From Promethearchaeota archaeon CR_4 (lineage in GTDB: Archaea; Asgardarchaeota; Lokiarchaeia; Sigyniarchaeales; CR-4): a stretch of DNA of 8,862 nt. The stretch is from positions 653-9,514 of the forward strand of contig MBAA01000110.1 in assembly GCA_001940655.1 (NCBI GenBank), read 5' to 3'. The translations under genes and the position numbers were made by a program. Below, in pieces: positions 5,303 to 8,862 of this stretch. The notes beneath the pieces are model-generated. The model did not search any database and was not told the origin of the DNA. It saw only the letters and a program-made list of their open reading frames with translations. Each line of letters opens with the position of its first letter. Positions within the stretch are counted from its first letter, which is position 1.

Positions 5303-6724
5303 TTACGTATTGAACTCTATTTCAGGAAATCCCCCTGGTTTGGGGGTATTCGGACCATTTCTAGATTTGATCATCCACCATATGATTATAATCCCTGCGA
5401 CAATCGCCACTATTATGATTACCATCCCAATTTCAAAGCGGAAATCCGTATCATTAATGATGGAGTCGTGTGGAAGAAATGCAAGGCACGCGTCAGAACC
5501 CCCAGCACCCCAAGAAGTAGTCGTTAGGGAAAGATAGAGGTTTTTCTGGGGATCTAGTGCAATCCCGCGGCCTTCATCGTCTCCTGTTGAACCCCACGTG
5601 AGATGCCCACTTAGTTCACCTCTAGTATTATAGACGAGTATACAAGCATCTGCCTTCCCTGCTCCATAACTTTCCGTAGTCCCAGGAATGAAAAGTGTGT
5701 CGTTGGCAATGAGTGTGAATAAATACGCAGAATCTGCATTCGATCCCCCCCACGTCCTCTCCCATTGTAGGACGCCATTGGTATCATATTTCGCGATGAA
5801 CACATCCGTATCCCCCGCCCCATAACTCGCCGTGGTTCCAATCAGGTAAGGGTTACCTGAACTGTCTATTTCAATGGCATACCCCCAATCTTGGGCGGAT
5901 CCTCCCCACATCCGTCGCCATTGTTCGACCCAATTACTATCAAACTTCACGAGGTAAGCATCCCCAACGGAATTCGCCGTAGAAGCTTGAACTCCACAAA
6001 TGAAAGCATTTCCCAATGCATCGAATGCGAGGTCGTACCCCTCCTCATACTTACTGGTTCCCCACGTTTTATACCACTGAAATTCCCCCGTGGAACTAAA
6101 TTTTAATATGACTTGGTCAAAACCCCCCGCTCCGTAACTTACCGTGAATCCTGTTGTGTACACGTTTCCCTCGTTGTCAAAAATGATGTGGTATAACCGT
6201 TCCCAGTCCGTGCCCCCCCACGAATAATTCCAGAGCTGGGTACCGTTTGGGGCGTATTTTGCGATAACGCCCTGATTTAACCCCGAAGTTATGGGGCCAC
6301 AAATATATGCATTGGATTCTTTATCCGCGACCACTTCATACGCTCCATCAGGAGCGGTACTACCCATCGTGCGATTCCATAACTGAGTACCATCGAGGGC
6401 ATATTTCACCAATAGCATGTCTCCATTACCCACTCCGTAGCTGCACGTCATTCCTGAGAGATAGACGGTGTTATCGGGAGCATATGCAACAGCGCCACAT
6501 TCTTCCCTTTCTATCCCTCCCCACGTGACATTCCAGCCCTGAGCGATTTCAGCTGCGTTTCGAGGAACTGAATTCATTTGTCGTTTCTGATCCTCCTCGT
6601 CAAATTTACGTTGTTCGGGCGCGTCCACCACCCACTGCCACACAACGGCTCCAATTAAGGAACCTAGAAACACGATAACGAATATTTGTTTCATTCTGGG
6701 ATTCAAGGGGGAACCCTCATGCAT
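5303..6724 (-). CDS. Surface-anchored seven-bladed beta-propeller (SBBP-type repeats) with N- and C-terminal membrane helices
   Basis: The 473-residue protein has a hydrophobic segment at about 14-33 (uncleaved signal anchor or signal peptide), then seven tandem repeats of 49-52 residues, then a membrane helix at about 433-452 and a short basic, proline-rich tail. Repeats begin near W64, W116, W165, W217, W269, W321 and G373. Each has a W-x-x-T/S/M-W/M-G opening, a G-N-x-Y/F strand, a SYGAG-type turn and a D-x-x-L/I-x-K-Y/F strand, the pattern of SBBP beta-propeller repeats. Seven units suggest one closed seven-bladed propeller outside the cell. Six N-x-S/T sequons (N65, N117, N160, N166, N341, N424) fit an exported archaeal protein. 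The ATG at 6724 fits a TATA-like box about 30 bases upstream; the ATG at 6694 (residue 11), directly before the hydrophobic segment, is a good alternative. Binding partner unknown; propellers of this kind commonly mediate binding rather than catalysis. Confidence 0.85.
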   Translation of the reverse strand: MHEGSPLNPRMKQIFVIVFLGSLIGAVVWQWVVDAPEQRKFDEEDQKRQMNSVPRNAAEIAQGWNVTWGGIEREECGAVAYAPDNTVYLSGMTCSYGVGNGDMLLVKYALDGTQLWNRTMGSTAPDGAYEVVADKESNAYICGPITSGLNQGVIAKYAPNGTQLWNYSWGGTDWERLYHIIFDNEGNVYTTGFTVSYGAGGFDQVILKFSSTGEFQWYKTWGTSKYEEGYDLAFDALGNAFICGVQASTANSVGDAYLVKFDSNWVEQWRRMWGGSAQDWGYAIEIDSSGNPYLIGTTASYGAGDTDVFIAKYDTNGVLQWERTWGGSNADSAYLFTLIANDTLFIPGTTESYGAGKADACILVYNTRGELSGHLTWGSTGDDEGRGIALDPQKNLYLSLTTTSWGAGGSDACLAFLPHDSIINDTDFRFEIGMVIIIVAIVAGIIIIWWMIKSRNGPNTPKPGGFPEIEFNT

Positions 6725-6749
6725 TTCCTAATAACAGCTTTGGGAACGA

Positions 6750-6761
6750 TTTCATAAAAAG
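6750..6761 (-). promoter_or_regulatory. Possible TATA-like box for the propeller gene
   Basis: On the minus strand CTTTTTATGAAA lies around 6750-6761, centred about 30 bases before the ATG at 6724, matching a leaderless or very short-leader start. Confidence 0.35.
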
Positions 6762-6956
6762 GCACTTGGAATAGGGATGGGCTCTACTTAGGTTCGAATT
6801 GAGAGGGAAATTTGGAACTCACGGCTTTAAACCAAATTAAAAAAATTTTTAGTTGGAATTGTGTGAATCGGGACAGTGATTCATTTAAACCCGAAGTTTA
6901 CCCTACATAAATTAAACTATAACATTAATTTGTTTCCATATTTGAATAGACCAACA

Positions 6957-6967
6957 TTTATAATATT
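6957..6967 (+). promoter_or_regulatory. TATA-like box for the deacetylase gene
   Basis: TTTATAATATT is a strong AT-rich box. Its centre is only about 12 bases before the TTG at 6973 but about 32 bases before an in-frame GTG at 6994, which favours the GTG as the true start. Confidence 0.45.
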
Positions 6968-6972
6968 CTATT

Positions 6973-7848
6973 TTGAATACAATTCAGATAATCGTGCAAA
7001 AATCTGGGTCCAATATTGAAAATATATTATCTATCGATGTCGAAGATTGGTATTGTGATTTAAATCATGGGACGTGGAAATTCCTTGAAGATAGAATTGT
7101 GCAAAATACGGAGCATATTTTAAAAATCCTTAAAAGGAAAAACATTGGTGCGACTTTTTTTGTATTAGGTTATTTTGCAGACAAACATCCAGAATTAATT
7201 AAAGAAATTGTGGAGAATAACCATGAAATAGGATCACATGGATACAATCATGTAGCGATTACTCAACAAACCCCAAACCAGTTTAAAGAAGATGTAGTGA
7301 GATCGTTTGTAGTATTAGAAAAAATTACCGGCGAGAAGGTTTGGGGGTATAGAGCCCCGTTTTTCACCCTTGTTGAAAATACAGCGTGGGCAATAGATGT
7401 ATTAAAGAGTCTCGGTTTAAGATACGATTCGAGTATCTTTCCATTTAAAATCTATAAATATGGCGTTCCCGATGCTCCTTTGTTCCCCTATCATATTTCC
7501 TCAAAAAACATTAAAAAAAATTCTCCTAATGAGAAATTCCTAGAAATTCCGTTGTCGGTCTATCAAATCCCGATAATAAGGAAAAACATACCGATCGCGG
7601 GAGGATTTTATTTAAGATTTTTTCCAAGTCAATTTATCTCTTATGGGATTAGACAAATAAATAAGACAAGGAATCCTGCGATTTTATATACACATCCATG
7701 GGAATTCGATCCTAATCATCCCCGGATCAACTCCATCGTATGGTATAATTATTATCGGTTATCTTCCACAGAAAAAAAATTTGAGAAACTATTAAGCAAA
7801 TTTAAATTCACATCCATTCGAAATTGGTTAGAAAATGAAGAACGATAA
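6973..7848 (+). CDS. Polysaccharide deacetylase (NodB fold) with DUF3473-like C-terminus, exopolysaccharide/XrtA-locus type
   Basis: Predicted to remove acetyl groups from a carbohydrate with a metal-dependent carbohydrate-esterase 4 fold. Counting from the TTG: motif 1 is IDVEDW (21-26; D22/D25), motif 2 is GSHGYNH (87-93; metal ligands H89 and H93), motif 3 is GYRAPFF (125-131) and the late histidine motif is YTHPWEF (239-245; H241). The segment from FLEIPLS (189-195) through IPIAGGFYLR (206-215) to the HPWE motif is what I know as DUF3473, typical of deacetylases in bacterial PEP-CTERM/exosortase exopolysaccharide loci. At 291 residues the length is normal. No signal peptide is seen, so it may act on a cytoplasmic lipid-linked or precursor glycan. 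The start is uncertain: the TTG at 6973 opens the frame, but the GTG at 6994 fits the promoter better. The last 14 bases overlap the methyltransferase start. GC is about one third in lines I counted, well below host genes. Confidence 0.9.
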   Translation: MNTIQIIVQKSGSNIENILSIDVEDWYCDLNHGTWKFLEDRIVQNTEHILKILKRKNIGATFFVLGYFADKHPELIKEIVENNHEIGSHGYNHVAITQQTPNQFKEDVVRSFVVLEKITGEKVWGYRAPFFTLVENTAWAIDVLKSLGLRYDSSIFPFKIYKYGVPDAPLFPYHISSKNIKKNSPNEKFLEIPLSVYQIPIIRKNIPIAGGFYLRFFPSQFISYGIRQINKTRNPAILYTHPWEFDPNHPRINSIVWYNYYRLSSTEKKFEKLLSKFKFTSIRNWLENEER

Positions 7849-8509
7849 CAGAGTGAAAAGATATTTTGAGGTTGGTGCCAAAGATTTTGATGGAATATAT
7901 AATTGGATGGCGGGTACTGACGATAAACCTCTCAAACGATTAATAAATAAGCTATTCCGAAAAGGTATGGTTCAACGTGTTAAACTGGTATTGGAAGAAT
8001 GTAAACCCGGAAAGACAATCTTAGACATTGGGTGTGGATCTGGGCGTATAAGCTTGGCTCTTGCTGAAAAAGGAGTAAATGTGACGGGAATTGATTATTC
8101 CTCACAAATGATTGGTTTAGCCAAGAGGTATTTGGTTAAATACAAAAATGAAACCAAAACCAAATTAAATGTTACCTATGTTTGTGACGATTTTCTGGAC
8201 AACTATGATAGTAAGGAAAAATTTGACGTGACCCTCGCGATAGGCGTATTCGATTACATAAAAGATCCAATTAATTTTCACGCGAAAATGAAGACCTTGT
8301 CAAAAGAAGAAATGATTATTTCGTATCCAGCCAAATATGTAATTCAAATGCCGATTAGAAAAATATGGCTCTGGACAAAAAAATGCCCCGTATATTTTTA
8401 CACGAAACAAAAGATCAAGTTACTATATGAAGCCATAGGGATAAAAAAGTATGAAATTGTTAAAGTTTCAGCAGGTTATTTAGTAAAAGCACATTTGAGT
8501 AATCAATAG
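7835..8509 (+). CDS. Class I SAM-dependent methyltransferase, polysaccharide-cluster type
   Basis: A 224-residue Rossmann-fold methyltransferase. Motif I LDIGCGSGR (63-71) binds the amino-acid and ribose parts of SAM; the acidic end of strand 2 is in GIDYS (85-89), with CDDF (117-120) as the adenine-side acidic motif. FDVTLAIGVFDYI (130-142) is the motif IV region, and CPVYFYTK (184-191) lies in the C-terminal substrate part. The order and length fit the methyltransferase-11/25 group; the substrate cannot be read from sequence. I recall similar proteins (Gly-Val-Phe-Asp-Tyr and Cys-Pro-Val-Tyr-Phe-Tyr segments) near bacterial exopolysaccharide genes, which agrees with its partner. The ATG at 7835 lies 14 bases inside the deacetylase gene, so the two are surely one operon and probably translationally coupled. 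It shares the low GC of the deacetylase. It ends in TAG, followed by a 108-base AT-rich gap before convergent ribL. Confidence 0.88.
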   Translation: MKNDNRVKRYFEVGAKDFDGIYNWMAGTDDKPLKRLINKLFRKGMVQRVKLVLEECKPGKTILDIGCGSGRISLALAEKGVNVTGIDYSSQMIGLAKRYLVKYKNETKTKLNVTYVCDDFLDNYDSKEKFDVTLAIGVFDYIKDPINFHAKMKTLSKEEMIISYPAKYVIQMPIRKIWLWTKKCPVYFYTKQKIKLLYEAIGIKKYEIVKVSAGYLVKAHLSNQ

Positions 8510-8617
8510 TAAATTCTCGAAAAGATAAAACGTGAATCTTACGAATGAAAATCTTTCCAACAAGTTATTAATTTTATTGAATCTTGATAAAACGGCTAAT
8601 TCGTTAAGTTTTGGCAA

Positions 8618-8862
8618 CTATGTGTTTCCATTCTTGATCTTATTTTTGATGGAGCTCGAGCTGTGGAGGGGAATGTTGTTTAAAAACTGGGTAATGCGCA
8701 CGACCTGCACGTTCAATCCTTTTTCCCGGAGTTTTTGCACGAGTTTGTCCTCGTCAAATTTCTGGTTGGGCCCCAAGGCCACGATGTCGGGCTGGAGCTC
8801 GGCGACTTTTTCCGTGAGTTCGCTCCCCTCGTTCCCGAGGAACGCCTGCTTGACCCCCTTCA
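8618..8862 (-). CDS. ribL: FAD synthase RibL, C-terminal part (5' end outside window)
   Basis: Only the last 80 residues are present, read on the minus strand from base 8860 to the TAG at 8618-8620. RibL is the archaeal nucleotidyltransferase that adenylates FMN to FAD (EC 2.7.7.2). The segment DIVALGPNQKFDED, followed by a charged helix, a V-Q-V-V-R-I strand and a Ser-Ser-Ser-Ser-Ile run, is characteristic of the C-terminal half of RibL and related cytidylyltransferase-like enzymes; the N-terminal His-x-Gly-His motif must lie beyond base 8862. High GC (about 60% in one counted line) matches the host genes and contrasts with the AT-rich pair next to it. Functionally it follows RibK of this window. 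The visible part contains no cysteine, whereas the characterised methanogen enzyme is described as oxygen-sensitive with conserved C-terminal cysteines. Alternative: glycerol-3-phosphate cytidylyltransferase-like enzyme; the ALGPNQKFDE segment favours RibL. Confidence 0.85.
   Translation of the reverse strand, partial: KGVKQAFLGNEGSELTEKVAELQPDIVALGPNQKFDEDKLVQKLREKGLNVQVVRITQFLNNIPLHSSSSIKNKIKNGNT

Larger units (their letters stand above)
6725..6972. other. AT-rich divergent intergenic region
   Basis: About 250 bases without a gene separate the propeller (-) from the deacetylase (+). It holds a TATA-like box for each gene and an imperfect 25-base inverted repeat at 6832-6856 (CCAA and TTGG arms around A- and T-runs). 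The base composition falls sharply here compared with the left part of the window. Confidence 0.5.

Noticed and set aside
5083..5313. 76-codon plus-strand frame as a confident gene
   Set aside because: Its start lies inside a hairpin loop, there is no ribosome site or recognisable protein, and it runs into the convergent propeller gene. Kept only as a low-interest finding.
5303..6724. DNA-level tandem repeat in the propeller gene
   Set aside because: The periodicity is clear in the protein (49-52 residues), but the DNA copies have diverged, so it is not listed as a nucleotide repeat.
6725..8617. Mobile element carrying the AT-rich gene pair
   Set aside because: I found no transposase, integrase, tRNA target or flanking direct repeat; only composition and gene type suggest transfer.
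1..8862. CRISPR array, tRNA, rRNA or defence system
   Set aside because: No regularly spaced repeats, no tRNA-like cloverleaf or rRNA stretches were noticed, and no nuclease, toxin or defence-type gene is present.

Overview
The window looks like part of an archaeal chromosome. Supporting this are a helix-turn-helix/CTP-dependent riboflavin kinase fusion, the end of an archaeal-type FAD synthase (RibL), a CDP-alcohol phosphotransferase with the sequence pattern of archaeal inositol-phospholipid synthases, and AT-rich TATA-like boxes about 25-40 bases ahead of several start codons. A Ras-superfamily small GTPase and a long coiled-coil protein make an Asgard archaeon the most attractive guess. 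The host genes have roughly 50-60% GC in the lines I hand-counted, which fits a Thor- or Hermod-like lineage better than AT-rich Lokiarchaea. The lineage is inference, because no rRNA gene is present.

Layout, left to right. Bases 2-745 (+) encode a coiled-coil protein cut by the window edge. Bases 791-1549 (-) encode an orphan seven-helix membrane protein. A short divergent intergenic region leads to an ATP-grasp ligase of the MfnD/COG1821 type (1643-2932, +). Next come a small GTPase (2989-3537, +) and RibK (3598-4263, +), each apparently with its own promoter. Convergent to RibK is the CDP-alcohol phosphotransferase (4299-4958, -). A gene-poor stretch of about 340 bases follows, then a surface seven-bladed beta-propeller with a membrane helix at each end (5303-6724, -).

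Bases from about 6725 to 8617 are clearly more AT-rich. They hold two overlapping genes: a NodB-type polysaccharide deacetylase with a DUF3473-like C-terminus, and a class I methyltransferase. Both resemble genes of bacterial exopolysaccharide clusters, so this looks like a small transferred module. The last 245 bases return to high GC and contain the 3' end of ribL on the minus strand.

How the genes fit together: RibK and RibL catalyse successive steps (riboflavin to FMN to FAD), so the window keeps a loose flavin-cofactor neighbourhood. The ATP-grasp enzyme may belong to C1-carrier (methanofuran) synthesis. The phosphotransferase makes membrane lipid head groups. The propeller and the deacetylase/methyltransferase pair point to the cell surface. 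I see no CRISPR array, tRNA, rRNA, transposase or defence operon. The strongest leads are the GTPase with an Arf-like G3 motif, the orphan 7TM protein next to the ATP-grasp gene, the AT-rich polysaccharide module, and the cysteine-free RibL tail.
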